From: Paraburkholderia dioscoreae
Lineage (GTDB): Bacteria > Pseudomonadota > Gammaproteobacteria > Burkholderiales > Burkholderiaceae
DNA: 64,000 bases
Direction: 5' to 3'
Assembly (NCBI RefSeq): GCF_902459535.1
Contig: NZ_LR699554.1
Coordinates: 2,790,001 to 2,854,000, forward strand
A program made the position numbers and the translations under genes. Below the pieces are notes generated by a model that was not told the DNA's origin, did not search any database, and was given only the letters and a program-made list of their open reading frames with translations. The first letter of the stretch is position 1. Each line of letters starts with the position of its first letter. Positions 1-8,435 of the stretch are shown here, piece after piece.

Positions 1-819
1 TTCAACTCGGTGATCGCGCAGGGCGCCAAGGTGATCGTCCTCGACCCGGTCGACTCGACGGCCGCGGCCTCGCTGGTCCATATGGCGCAAAGCCAGGGGA
101 TCAAGGTCATCGCCTACGACCGGCCGGTGCCTTCGACGCCCGCCAACTACTACGTGTCGTTCGACAACGAAGGCATCGGCAAGGCTATCGCGCAGTCGCT
201 CGTCCAGCATCTGAAGGAGACAGGCGTGCCGACCACCAAAGGCGGCGTGCTCGAAGTCAACGGTTCGCCGACCGACGCGGCCGCCGGCCTGATCAAAAAG
301 GGCATCCACGCCGGCTTGCAGGGCAGCGGCTACAAAACGCTGGCCGAGTACGACACGCCCGAGTGGGCGCCGCCGAAGGCCCAGCAGTGGGTGAGCGGAC
401 AGATCACCCGCTTCGGCTCGCAGATCGTCGGCGTGGTGGCCGCCAACGACGGCACGGGCGGCGGCGCCGTCGCGGCGTTCAAGGCAGCCGGCGTCAATCC
501 GGTGCCGCCCGTGACCGGCAACGATGCGACGCTCGCGGGACTGCAGCTGATCATCGCGGGCGACGAATACAACACTATCCTGAAGCCGAGCGAGATCGTC
601 GCGGCGGCGGCGGCGAAGGTGGCGGTCGGCTTCCTGTCCGGCCAGACGCCGAAGGGCGAAACGACGCTCTTCAATACGCCGTCGCAGCTCTTCAAGCCCG
701 CGGTCATCACGGCGAAGAACCTCAAGGCCGAGGTCGTGGACAAGGGCTTCGCGAGCGGCAAGGATCTGTGCACCGACCGCTATGCCGAAGGATGCAAGAA
801 GCTGGGCATCGCGTACTGA
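1..819 (+). CDS. Sugar ABC transporter substrate-binding protein (XylF/RbsB type), 5'-truncated by window edge
   Basis: The frame is open from base 1 and ends at TGA 817-819, so 272 C-terminal residues are visible; the start and signal peptide lie outside the window. The protein should bind a sugar or polyol in the periplasm and deliver it to the permease encoded downstream. Visible type-I periplasmic binding protein features are the VIVLDPVD strand near the start, the hinge-region AYDRPV, VVAANDGTGGG about half-way, and a GNDATLAG...ILKP segment much like XylF. It is followed by two hairpins and then the ATPase and permease genes on the same strand. The pentose or pentitol ligand is inferred from the SDR and FGGY kinase genes that follow; ribose, xylose or polyol cannot be separated from sequence alone. 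Confidence 0.9.
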   Translation, partial: FNSVIAQGAKVIVLDPVDSTAAASLVHMAQSQGIKVIAYDRPVPSTPANYYVSFDNEGIGKAIAQSLVQHLKETGVPTTKGGVLEVNGSPTDAAAGLIKKGIHAGLQGSGYKTLAEYDTPEWAPPKAQQWVSGQITRFGSQIVGVVAANDGTGGGAVAAFKAAGVNPVPPVTGNDATLAGLQLIIAGDEYNTILKPSEIVAAAAAKVAVGFLSGQTPKGETTLFNTPSQLFKPAVITAKNLKAEVVDKGFASGKDLCTDRYAEGCKKLGIAY

Positions 820-840
820 TCCGCACGCATCCAACGCCAG

Positions 841-893
841 CTCGCGAAAGAAACGCGAGGCATTCCCCGGACGGACCCGGCGCGAGCCGGGTC
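841..893 (+). other. Two hairpins between binding-protein and ATPase genes
   Basis: CTCGCG (841-846) pairs with CGCGAG (854-859), and GACCCGGC (874-881) pairs with GCCGGGTC (886-893) across a GCGA tetraloop. No T-run follows, so these are not classical terminators. In ABC import operons such stems often protect the 3' end of the binding-protein transcript or attenuate read-through, giving more binding protein than membrane parts. That role is inferred. Confidence 0.5.
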
Positions 894-921
894 GCTCAAC
901 TCCTGACTAGGTATCCGTCCC

Positions 922-1737
922 ATGACTGACAACGCCACAACCCGGTCCACGCGCGGCGAACTGGTGCTGAGCCTGCGCGGCGTCTCGAAGCACTTCGGAG
1001 CGGTCTCGGCCCTGACGGACATCGAGCTCGACGTACATGCCGGCGAAGTGGTCGCCCTGGTGGGCGACAACGGCGCCGGAAAATCGACACTGGTGAAGGT
1101 GCTCGCCGGAGTCCACCAGCCCAGCGCCGGCACCATCACCTTCGGCGGCAAGGAGGTCACGCTGCCCGATCCGGGCGCGGCGCTCGATCTGGGCATCGCC
1201 ACGGTGTTCCAGGATCTCGCCCTATGCGAAAACCTGGACGTCGTCGCCAACATCTATCTCGGCCGCGAACTGAATCCGCTGCGCCTCGACGAGGTCGCGA
1301 TGGAGGTGAAGGCCTGGACGCTTCTGAACGAACTGTCGGCGCGCATTCCCAGCGTGCGCGACGTGGTCGCCTCGCTGTCGGGCGGGCAGCGCCAGACCGT
1401 GGCGATCGCGCGCTCGCTGCTGCTGGATCCGAAGCTGATCATGCTCGACGAACCGACGGCGGCGCTGGGCGTGGCCCAGACCGCCGAGGTGCTGAACCTG
1501 ATCGAGCGTGTGCGCGACCGTGGTCACGCCGTCATCATGATCAGCCACAACATGGAGGACGTGCGCGCCGTGGCGGACCGGATCGTGGTGCTGCGGCTTG
1601 GCCGCAACAACGGCGTGTTCTATCCCGACTCGTCGAATGAAGAACTGGTGGCCGCGATCACCGGCGCGACCGAAAACGCCGTGTCGCGCCGCGCCGGCCG
1701 GCGCCAGGCCGAACAGGGCGCGTGGACAAAGGAATGA
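922..1737 (+). CDS. Sugar ABC transporter ATP-binding protein, single-domain
   Basis: This 271-residue ATPase energises the sugar importer. Walker A is GDNGAGKST (about 48-56), the ABC signature is LSGGQ (152-156) and Walker B ends in LDEPTA (175-180), followed by the H-loop in MISHNMED. It carries only one nucleotide-binding domain, whereas RbsA, XylG and AraG proteins are about 500 residues with two. This resembles the single-domain FrcA-type subunit, which would act as a homodimer. The start ATG lies 102 bases after the binding-protein stop and has only a weak ribosome site. The stop overlaps the permease start region, so translation of the two is probably coupled. Confidence 0.92.
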   Translation: MTDNATTRSTRGELVLSLRGVSKHFGAVSALTDIELDVHAGEVVALVGDNGAGKSTLVKVLAGVHQPSAGTITFGGKEVTLPDPGAALDLGIATVFQDLALCENLDVVANIYLGRELNPLRLDEVAMEVKAWTLLNELSARIPSVRDVVASLSGGQRQTVAIARSLLLDPKLIMLDEPTAALGVAQTAEVLNLIERVRDRGHAVIMISHNMEDVRAVADRIVVLRLGRNNGVFYPDSSNEELVAAITGATENAVSRRAGRRQAEQGAWTKE

Positions 1738-1739
1738 TC

Positions 1740-3023
1740 ATGAGCAAGGAAATGCAAGGCGCTGCGCAGCCTGAACCGCAACGCGAGCCCCAGCCGTCCG
1801 CGCTGCTCGATCGCAGCGATATCCGCGTGAAGCACGCCACCGGGATCGGCGGCACCATTGCCGAATTCGTCGAACGGGTGCGTTCGGGCGATCTGGGATC
1901 GTTGCCGGTCGTGGCGGGCCTGATCATCATCTGGACCGTGTTCACCAGCCTGAACCCGGTGTTCCTCTCGGCCGACAACCTGGTGAATCTGCTGTTCGAC
2001 TGCTCGACGGTCGGCGTGATCTCGCTCGGCATCGTCTGTGTGCTGATGGTGGGACAGATCGATCTCTCGGTGGGTTCGATGAGCGGCTTCGCTTCGGCGC
2101 TCGTCGGCATGCTGTGGGTCAATCACGGCTGGCCTGTGCTGCTGGCCATCGTCGCGGCGATTGCCGTCGGCGCGCTGGTCGGCGCGGTGTATGCGCTGCT
2201 GCTCAACCGGCTCGGCATGCCGAGCTTCGTCGCGACACTGGCCGGGCTGCTCGCGATCCTCGGCATGCAACTGTATGTGCTCGGCGCCACCGGATCGATC
2301 AATCTGCCCTACGGCTCGGCGATCGTGAACCTCGGGCAACTCATCATCATCCCCCCCGTGGTTTCGTATCTCCTTGCGCTGGCGCCAGGCGCGGTCATGC
2401 TGGCGCTCGGGCTGCGCACGCGCGAGCGGCGCCGCGCGTTCCATCTCTCCGCGCCCTCGGTAGGCAGCCTGCTCGCACGCGCCCTCGCCATCACGGTCCT
2501 TCTGGAAGCCGTGGTGGCCTACCTCAACCAGGGACGAGGCGTCCCGCTGATGTTCGGCGTCTTCCTCGGACTCTCGGTCGCAATGGACTATGCGCTCAAG
2601 AGAACCCGTTGGGGCCGCTCGATGCACGCGGTCGGCGGCAATCACGAGGCCGCGCGGCGGGCGGGCATCAAGGTCGGCGCGATCTATACCAGTGCGTTCG
2701 TGCTGTGCGCCAGTCTGGCCGCGCTCGGCGGCGTGCTGACCGCGGCGCGGCTCGCCTCGGCCAGCCAGCAGGCCGGCAGTGGCGACGTGAACCTGAACGC
2801 CATCGCGGCGGCGGTGATCGGCGGCACGAGCCTGTTCGGCGGACGCGGCAGCGCGTATTCGGCGGTGCTGGGCATCATCGTGATCCAGTCGATCGCCAGC
2901 GGGCTGACGCTACTGAACCTGTCGTCGTCCCTGCGCTTCATGATCACCGGCGCGGTGCTGGCGATCGCGGTGATCGTCGACTCGCTCGCCCGGCAGTCGC
3001 GCGTCTCGCACGGCCGCGCGTAA
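1740..3023 (+). CDS. Sugar ABC transporter permease (XylH/RbsC family)
   Basis: A multi-spanning inner-membrane permease of about 427 residues in the BPD_transp_2 family. Hydrophobic segments run from PVVAGLIIIWTVF to the C-terminal MITGAVLAIAVIVDSL. The conserved GQIDLSVGSM near the N-terminus and GGTSLFGGRGS near the C-terminus are typical of ribose and xylose permeases, and its length is closer to XylH than to RbsC. I chose ATG 1740 because AAAGGA at 1728-1733 sits six bases before it. ATG 1734, which overlaps the upstream TGA, is the alternative. It follows the ATPase directly and is followed 25 bases later by the SDR gene. Confidence 0.9.
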   Translation: MSKEMQGAAQPEPQREPQPSALLDRSDIRVKHATGIGGTIAEFVERVRSGDLGSLPVVAGLIIIWTVFTSLNPVFLSADNLVNLLFDCSTVGVISLGIVCVLMVGQIDLSVGSMSGFASALVGMLWVNHGWPVLLAIVAAIAVGALVGAVYALLLNRLGMPSFVATLAGLLAILGMQLYVLGATGSINLPYGSAIVNLGQLIIIPPVVSYLLALAPGAVMLALGLRTRERRRAFHLSAPSVGSLLARALAITVLLEAVVAYLNQGRGVPLMFGVFLGLSVAMDYALKRTRWGRSMHAVGGNHEAARRAGIKVGAIYTSAFVLCASLAALGGVLTAARLASASQQAGSGDVNLNAIAAAVIGGTSLFGGRGSAYSAVLGIIVIQSIASGLTLLNLSSSLRFMITGAVLAIAVIVDSLARQSRVSHGRA

Positions 3024-3048
3024 TTACAGCACTCCAGGAGAACAGTGA

Positions 3049-3777
3049 ATGACTGAATCCATCAAGGGAAAGGTTGCCGCCATCACGGGCGCGGCATCGG
3101 GCATCGGCCTCGAATGCGCGCGCACACTGATCGCGGAAGGCGCGAAGGTCGTGCTGATCGACCGTGCAAAGGACAAGCTCGAGCAACTCTGCGCGGAACT
3201 GGGACCGAACGCGCTGCCGCTGGTGGTGGATCTGCTGCAGCCGCAGGAGGTTGCCGCGCTGCTGCCGCCAATCCTCGCACTCGCCGGCGGCCTCGACATC
3301 TTCCATGCGAATGCCGGCGCGTACGTCGGCGGCGACGTGCTGGACGGCAATCCGGACGAGTGGGATCGCGTGCTGAACCTGAACGTGAATGCCGCGTTCC
3401 GATCGGTCCACGCCGTGCTGCCGCACATGGTCGCGCAGAAATCGGGCGACATTATCTTTACCAGCTCCATCGCCGGAATCGTGCCGGTGGTGTGGGAGCC
3501 GATCTATACGGCGTCCAAGTTCGCGGTGCAGGCCTTCGTCCACACGACGCGGCGCCAACTCGCCAAACACGGCGTGCGAGTCGGCGCGGTCGCTCCCGGT
3601 CCCGTGGTGACGGCCCTGCTCGACGACTGGCCGAAAGCGAAGATGGATGAAGCACTCGCGTCGGGCAGCCTGATGCAGCCCAGCGAGGTCGCCGATGCAG
3701 TGCTCTTCATGCTGACGCGGCCGCGCAACGTGACTATTCGCGATCTCGTTATCCTTCCCAACAACGTCGATCTGTGA
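3049..3777 (+). CDS. SDR family oxidoreductase (probable polyol dehydrogenase)
   Basis: A classical short-chain dehydrogenase of 242 residues. It has the dinucleotide motif TGAASGIG (13-20), the structural NAG (88-90), a catalytic Ser near 140 and the YTASK catalytic pair Tyr153/Lys157. AGGAG at 3036-3040 lies eight bases before ATG 3049. Placed between a pentose/polyol ABC importer and an FGGY kinase, it probably oxidises an imported pentitol (ribitol, arabitol or xylitol) to a ketopentose that the next gene phosphorylates. The substrate is inferred; the fold and catalytic residues are seen. Confidence 0.87.
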   Translation: MTESIKGKVAAITGAASGIGLECARTLIAEGAKVVLIDRAKDKLEQLCAELGPNALPLVVDLLQPQEVAALLPPILALAGGLDIFHANAGAYVGGDVLDGNPDEWDRVLNLNVNAAFRSVHAVLPHMVAQKSGDIIFTSSIAGIVPVVWEPIYTASKFAVQAFVHTTRRQLAKHGVRVGAVAPGPVVTALLDDWPKAKMDEALASGSLMQPSEVADAVLFMLTRPRNVTIRDLVILPNNVDL

Positions 3778-3861
3778 AACGCTCGACGTGCGCGGGTCCG
3801 GTGCGGCCCGCAGTCGATGCGCAGCACCATCCCTAACCAGACAGCGAACAGGCAGCAAGCT

Positions 3862-5505
3862 ATGACTTCAGAACACCCGACCTCCGGCGCGGCAGACAGC
3901 GCGCGCGACGAGCGCTATGTGATCGGCGTGGACGTTGGCACCGGCAGCGCCCGGGCCGGCCTATTCGATCTTGCCGGCCGCATGGTGGCGTCGGCAAAGC
4001 GCGACATCACGCTGTTCCATGCGAGCGGTTCCATCGTCGAGCAGTCGAGCGGCGAAATCTGGAAGGCTGTCTGCGATTCCGTGAAAGACGCCCTGTCGCA
4101 GGCCGCGGTCTCGCCCGATCAGGTCGCCGGCATCGGCTTCGACGCCACCTGTTCGCTCGTCGTGCTGGGCGCGGGCGGCCAGCCGTTGCCGGTGGGTCCG
4201 TCGGAGCAGGCGGAGCGCGACATTATCGTCTGGATGGATCACCGCGCCGTGGCGCAGGCGGAGCGCATCAACGCGACGGGTCACGAGGTGCTGAACTATG
4301 TCGGCGGCAGGATCTCGCCGGAAATGGAGACGCCGAAGCTGCTATGGCTTCTCGAGAACAGGCCGGCCGTCTTCGCGGCGGCATGGCAGTTCTTCGATCT
4401 GCCCGACTTCCTGACCTGGCGCGCAACCGGCGACCTGTCCCGATCGACCTGCACGGTCACCTGCAAGTGGACCTATCTCGCGCACGAGCGGCGCTGGGAC
4501 GAGAGCTACTTTCGCAGCGTCGGCCTTGGCGTGCTGGCCGACGAAGCCTTCGCGCGCATAGGCCAAACGGTCGTCGATCCGGGTACGCCGCTCGGAAGTG
4601 GGCTGACCGCGGACGCCGCCGCGCAGCTCGGCCTGCGCACCGGCACGCCGGTCGCCACCGGCGTGATCGACGCCCATGCCGGCGGCATCGGCACGGTCGG
4701 CGCGGATGGCGATCCCGAGGCCTGCCTCGCCTACGTGTTCGGCACCTCGTCGTGCACGATGACCACGACGCGCAGTCCGGTCTTCGTGCCCGGGGTGTGG
4801 GGACCGTACTTTTCGGCGATGGTGCCGGATGCATGGCTCAACGAGGGTGGTCAATCGGTAGCGGGCGCGGCGATCGAACGGCTGCTCGCGATGCATCCCG
4901 CGGCCGCCGAGGCAAGGCGCCGCGCGGAACACGAAGGCCAGTCGTTGCCGGCAATGCTCGCCGCCCTCGCCGTGCAGGCGGCAGACAGTCTGTCGCAAGC
5001 GGCAGTGCTCGCCGACGGTCTGCATGTGGTCCCGGAGTTTCTGGGCAACCGTGCTCCGCTGGCCGACCCGCACGCCCGAGCCGTGATTGCGGGTCTCGGC
5101 ATGGAAGACGACCTGGACAGTCTGGTCGCGCTCTACATTGCCGGCATTTGCAGCATCGGCTACGGGCTTCGCCAGATCATCGAGGCGCAGGCGAACGCCG
5201 GTGCGCCGATCGCGCGGGTGGTGATCAGCGGCGGCGCGGGACGGCTCGATCTCGTTCGGCAACTGCTCGCGGATGCGACGGGCAAGCCCGTGCTCGCCAC
5301 CCAGGCGGAAGAGCCCGTGCTGCTGGGTGCCGCGATGCTGGGAGGCGTAGCGGGCGGCCAGTTCGGCGACGTGCGCTCGGCAATGGCCAGAATGTCGCAG
5401 ATCAGCAAGACCTATAAGCCGGGCTCCGGCGAGATCGCGGGACTACACGAGGCACGGTATCGCGCCTTCCTGAAGTTGCAAAGCGTGGCCAGAGAAATCC
5501 GCTAG
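3862..5505 (+). CDS. FGGY-family carbohydrate kinase (ribulokinase-like)
   Basis: A cytosolic sugar kinase of 547 residues. The N-terminal phosphate-1 motif IGVDVGTGSARAGLFD and the C-terminal SGGAGRLDLVRQLLAD plus EEPVLLGAAMLG place it in the FGGY family. Its length and the FLGNRAPLADPHARA segment resemble the ribulokinase/YDR109C group rather than glycerol kinase. ATG 3862 is preferred to an upstream in-frame codon at 3817 because the family motif then starts at a normal distance. With the SDR it would complete polyol to ketose to ketose 5-phosphate, feeding the pentose phosphate pathway. It closes the operon; no strong terminator was seen. Confidence 0.88.
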   Translation: MTSEHPTSGAADSARDERYVIGVDVGTGSARAGLFDLAGRMVASAKRDITLFHASGSIVEQSSGEIWKAVCDSVKDALSQAAVSPDQVAGIGFDATCSLVVLGAGGQPLPVGPSEQAERDIIVWMDHRAVAQAERINATGHEVLNYVGGRISPEMETPKLLWLLENRPAVFAAAWQFFDLPDFLTWRATGDLSRSTCTVTCKWTYLAHERRWDESYFRSVGLGVLADEAFARIGQTVVDPGTPLGSGLTADAAAQLGLRTGTPVATGVIDAHAGGIGTVGADGDPEACLAYVFGTSSCTMTTTRSPVFVPGVWGPYFSAMVPDAWLNEGGQSVAGAAIERLLAMHPAAAEARRRAEHEGQSLPAMLAALAVQAADSLSQAAVLADGLHVVPEFLGNRAPLADPHARAVIAGLGMEDDLDSLVALYIAGICSIGYGLRQIIEAQANAGAPIARVVISGGAGRLDLVRQLLADATGKPVLATQAEEPVLLGAAMLGGVAGGQFGDVRSAMARMSQISKTYKPGSGEIAGLHEARYRAFLKLQSVAREIR

Positions 5506-5588
5506 TCCTACCCACGGCGAGGACGGCGGCGCGTTGGGCGAGATGCCTTTACAATCCGCACTTCGATCCGACAACCGTGATACGCGCC

Positions 5589-5993
5589 ATGAAATACCTT
5601 CTTGCATCGACACTCGCGGTAGTCATCGCAGCCGCGAGCGTAACGGCGAACGCCGACACATCCGTGGGCGGCGATACGCCCAAACAGGAATGCGCCATTG
5701 GGTATGTCACCGGTATTGGTGGTGCGGCACAGAGTTTTCGCGAGTACCTTGCCACGCCGGACAGAGACAAATTTCGCTACCTCGCGGACAACCCGATCCA
5801 GTGCAAGGTCTCCGACGAGGGCCGCGCGTCGGGCTGTACCGGCATCACGAGCCTTCGGCATGAAGAGGTCAGCGTGTACGACGACATCGACAGCACGACG
5901 ATGGCCGTGGTCGCGCGTGTCGAACTCGACCGGGGAACATACCCCGTGATTATCGTCGTGCAAAAGCGCGACGTGCAGTGCAAGGAGCAGTAG
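5589..5993 (+). CDS. Small secreted hypothetical protein
   Basis: A 134-residue protein starting MKYLLASTLAVV with a clear signal peptide (charged start, hydrophobic core, cleavage probably after ANA). The mature part has four cysteines (QECAIG, IQCKVS, SGCTGI, VQCKEQ), which suggests two disulfides in the periplasm. I do not recognise the family. ATG 5589 is chosen because it gives a compact signal peptide; a GTG at 5577 is also in frame. It stands alone between the sugar operon and a convergent LysR gene. Confidence 0.7.
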   Translation: MKYLLASTLAVVIAAASVTANADTSVGGDTPKQECAIGYVTGIGGAAQSFREYLATPDRDKFRYLADNPIQCKVSDEGRASGCTGITSLRHEEVSVYDDIDSTTMAVVARVELDRGTYPVIIVVQKRDVQCKEQ

Positions 5994-6055
5994 TCACGCG
6001 CTCGCCGCGCTGACCGGTAGCGATTCTTTTTGCCGGGCCGTTCGGCCTGTCAGTG

Positions 6056-6970
6056 TCAGTAAGGCGCCCCCTCGAATTTGTCGGCGAGAAAGTCGATGAA
6101 CGACCGGACCTTGGACGATACCGTTTTCTTCCGCGGATAAACCGCCCAGATCGATGCCTCTTCGCGCGACGAACGGATCTCCCAGTCCGGCAGGATGTTC
6201 GTGAGACGGCCGTCGCCGAGCGGCTCGTACGCCAGCCAGTTGGGCAGCAACGCGATCCCTCTTCCGGCCAGCGCGACTGCAAGCAGCGCGTCGGTATCGT
6301 CGAGGGTGAGGCGGCCATTCACCGTCGCCTTCTGCCACTCCGCCGCCGTATCGTTGCGGGGCCTGACGTACCAGACATTTCCCACTGTTCGCGAGAACAT
6401 CAGGCAGGCGTGATCCTTCAGCGCGCCGGGCGTGACCGGTACGCCGCATGCCTTGGCATACGCAGGCGCCGCGCACGCCACCTCGCGGTGCGGCGCAAGT
6501 CGCCGGGCCATCAGCGAAGAATCCTGCAACGCGCCTATGCGAATGCCGAGATCGATCTGTGACTCGATGAGATTGAGAATGTCGTCGGTGAAGATGGCCT
6601 CCACGTCGATATCGCGATACCGGTCCATGAATTCGCCGATGTGCGGTACAACGTGTTTCCGGCCGAACGAGACAGGCAGCGTGACACGCAAGACGCCCGA
6701 AGGGCTCTGATTGAGCGACGACGTCGCATCTCTCGCATCCTTCAACTGAGTCAGCACTTCCGAAACGCGGGCGTAGAAAACCTTGCCGCCTTCCGTGAGC
6801 GAGAGGCCGCGCGTCGACCGGTTAAAAAGCGCGATGCGCAGATCGGCCTCGAGTTCATTCAAGTGTCGCGACGCGGTCGACGTCTTGATGGACAGCTCCT
6901 GGGCTGCACGAGTGAGACTACCCAGTTCGGCTGCACGCACGAACGTCCGGACTGCTGCGAAGTAATCCAT
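6056..6970 (-). CDS. LysR family transcriptional regulator
   Basis: A 304-residue LysR-type regulator. The start MDYFAAVRTFVRAAELGSLT leads into a typical winged helix-turn-helix (AAQELSIKTSTASRHLNELE, about residues 20-40). A substrate-binding domain follows, with the usual ARVSEVLTQLKDARDA linker. The frame extends upstream to 7147, but ATG 6970 gives the standard family length. The upstream bicupin gene is on the same strand 298 bases away, so the two may be independent. Related proteins often control a neighbouring oxidoreductase, and its target is unknown. Confidence 0.9.
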   Translation of the reverse strand: MDYFAAVRTFVRAAELGSLTRAAQELSIKTSTASRHLNELEADLRIALFNRSTRGLSLTEGGKVFYARVSEVLTQLKDARDATSSLNQSPSGVLRVTLPVSFGRKHVVPHIGEFMDRYRDIDVEAIFTDDILNLIESQIDLGIRIGALQDSSLMARRLAPHREVACAAPAYAKACGVPVTPGALKDHACLMFSRTVGNVWYVRPRNDTAAEWQKATVNGRLTLDDTDALLAVALAGRGIALLPNWLAYEPLGDGRLTNILPDWEIRSSREEASIWAVYPRKKTVSSKVRSFIDFLADKFEGAPY

Positions 6971-7184
6971 GTCGGAATCCAAGGTGGGCTGCGCCTGGGC
7001 GCGTCGGCCGGCGCTCGCTGTCAATGCCGGGTAGCTTACGATATCAGTTGCAATACCGGCAGCGTGCGTGATTCGAATGCGCATGCCGGAGAAGATGGCC
7101 GACAAGCAGCGCCTAGCCAATCCCGTCTGATCGGACAGCATGCACAACGTGCCGTGTCCTTTGCATTCGATTCACTCAAACGAT

Positions 7185-7219
7185 GAGCCCGTCACGCATT
7201 GAAAGTGCGGAACGGGCTC
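7185..7219 (-). terminator. Possible terminator downstream of the bicupin gene
   Basis: GAGCCCG (7185-7191) pairs with CGGGCTC (7213-7219), with a short inner helix CGCA/TGCG. On the minus strand it is followed by TCGTTTGAG, a weak T-rich tail. It lies 50-80 bases beyond the bicupin stop. Confidence 0.4.
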
Positions 7220-7268
7220 GCTGAACAACAGCAGGGAGAGACTTCTCTATTGCTAGACGACAACTTGC

Positions 7269-8213
7269 CTATTTGGCAAAGCGAATGTCCAGCGCCCGCA
7301 GATAGGTTTGCAAACCTGCGTCCTGAATCGGAATCAGGCGGGCGTCTTTGTCCGATTCATTGAAGTGGGCGTGCCAGTATCCCGGCGGCGTCACGAACGC
7401 AAGGCCCGGCGCCCAATCAACCCGCGTTGCGTCCGCAATATTGCCTTGCTCGTCCAGCTCCGTGCCGACGAGGCTATAGCATCCCTGCGGACAGTCGACA
7501 ATGAAGTCCAGCGCAATCGATTGATGACGGTGCGGCTTCTGAACCGATTTACCGGGAAGCAAACCGAACATGGCCCACAGCACATGCGTCACCGTGCGGG
7601 TCTGCGGAAAATTGGCGTTGCCCAGCAGAACGGAAATGCGGCTGCGAAGAGCGGCATGGGTATCTCTCGCGACTTTTTGCAGTTCGGCCTCTGCACGTTC
7701 CGCGGGGTACAAGGTCGGGTCAAAGCGCGGAGAAACCGAATCGACGCCAAGGTAAGTCAACAATGGCGCATCGTTGACGTAGTACAACGCGACGTCTTCG
7801 AGCGCCGAGATCGTGGACTCGATACCGCCGGGCAACGAGAAGAACGCGCCTTGCGTAAATGGAATAGTGTGGCCGCCCTGCACCGCCGATCCCGTCCCGC
7901 GAATCACATAGAAAATCTGCGAGGTGGCCAGCGGGTCCAGTTCGATCCGCTCTCCCTTCAGAACCCGCACGAAGTTCGCGATCAATCCCGGTCCGGTTGC
8001 CGGCGTGTCGCAGCCCAGCTCCGCTGAAAGATCCAGCGCGACCACGCGAGTCGGACCGTCGGCGTACAACTCGGCGGGGAACGTCTTGAAAGGAACGCGT
8101 GGAATCAGCTTCGCGCCAATCGGGTTGGCGGCCTTGGTGTATTCGAAGTATTGCGCGCTTTCGGTGACATCCGTGTCATCTGCCAGAAGTGCTGCGTCAG
8201 TGCGATCAAGCAT
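7269..8213 (-). CDS. Bicupin protein, gentisate-dioxygenase-like
   Basis: A cytosolic protein of 314 residues with two cupin barrels. In the N-terminal barrel the usual metal motif is degenerate (ATSQIFYVIRG in place of GxHxH). The C-terminal barrel keeps candidate metal ligands in KPHRHQSIALDF and GYWHAHFN. This one-active-barrel layout is seen in gentisate 1,2-dioxygenase-like proteins, so a ring-cleaving or other iron-dependent role is possible, but no substrate can be named. It is transcribed towards the LysR gene. I see no aromatic catabolic genes next to it, so the dioxygenase idea rests on fold only. Confidence 0.72.
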   Translation of the reverse strand: MLDRTDAALLADDTDVTESAQYFEYTKAANPIGAKLIPRVPFKTFPAELYADGPTRVVALDLSAELGCDTPATGPGLIANFVRVLKGERIELDPLATSQIFYVIRGTGSAVQGGHTIPFTQGAFFSLPGGIESTISALEDVALYYVNDAPLLTYLGVDSVSPRFDPTLYPAERAEAELQKVARDTHAALRSRISVLLGNANFPQTRTVTHVLWAMFGLLPGKSVQKPHRHQSIALDFIVDCPQGCYSLVGTELDEQGNIADATRVDWAPGLAFVTPPGYWHAHFNESDKDARLIPIQDAGLQTYLRALDIRFAK

Positions 8214-8435
8214 GTTGTTTCTCCTGAAATCAAAGGTTTGCCAGCTCCGCTGTGTTTGCAGCGAAGTCGTGAAGTGAATTTACGTTCTGGCAAAACGCGC
8301 CGGTAGTACCGTCGGCGCAAATGAGTTTTCAGGTTTGGGGGCAAGGCAACCGGCCGCAGTTGTGGTTCCGTGACGAGGCGAGATTCGCTTGCAGGGATGC
8401 GCGCAAGTCACTGCGGGCTCAATGACCATGCTTTT

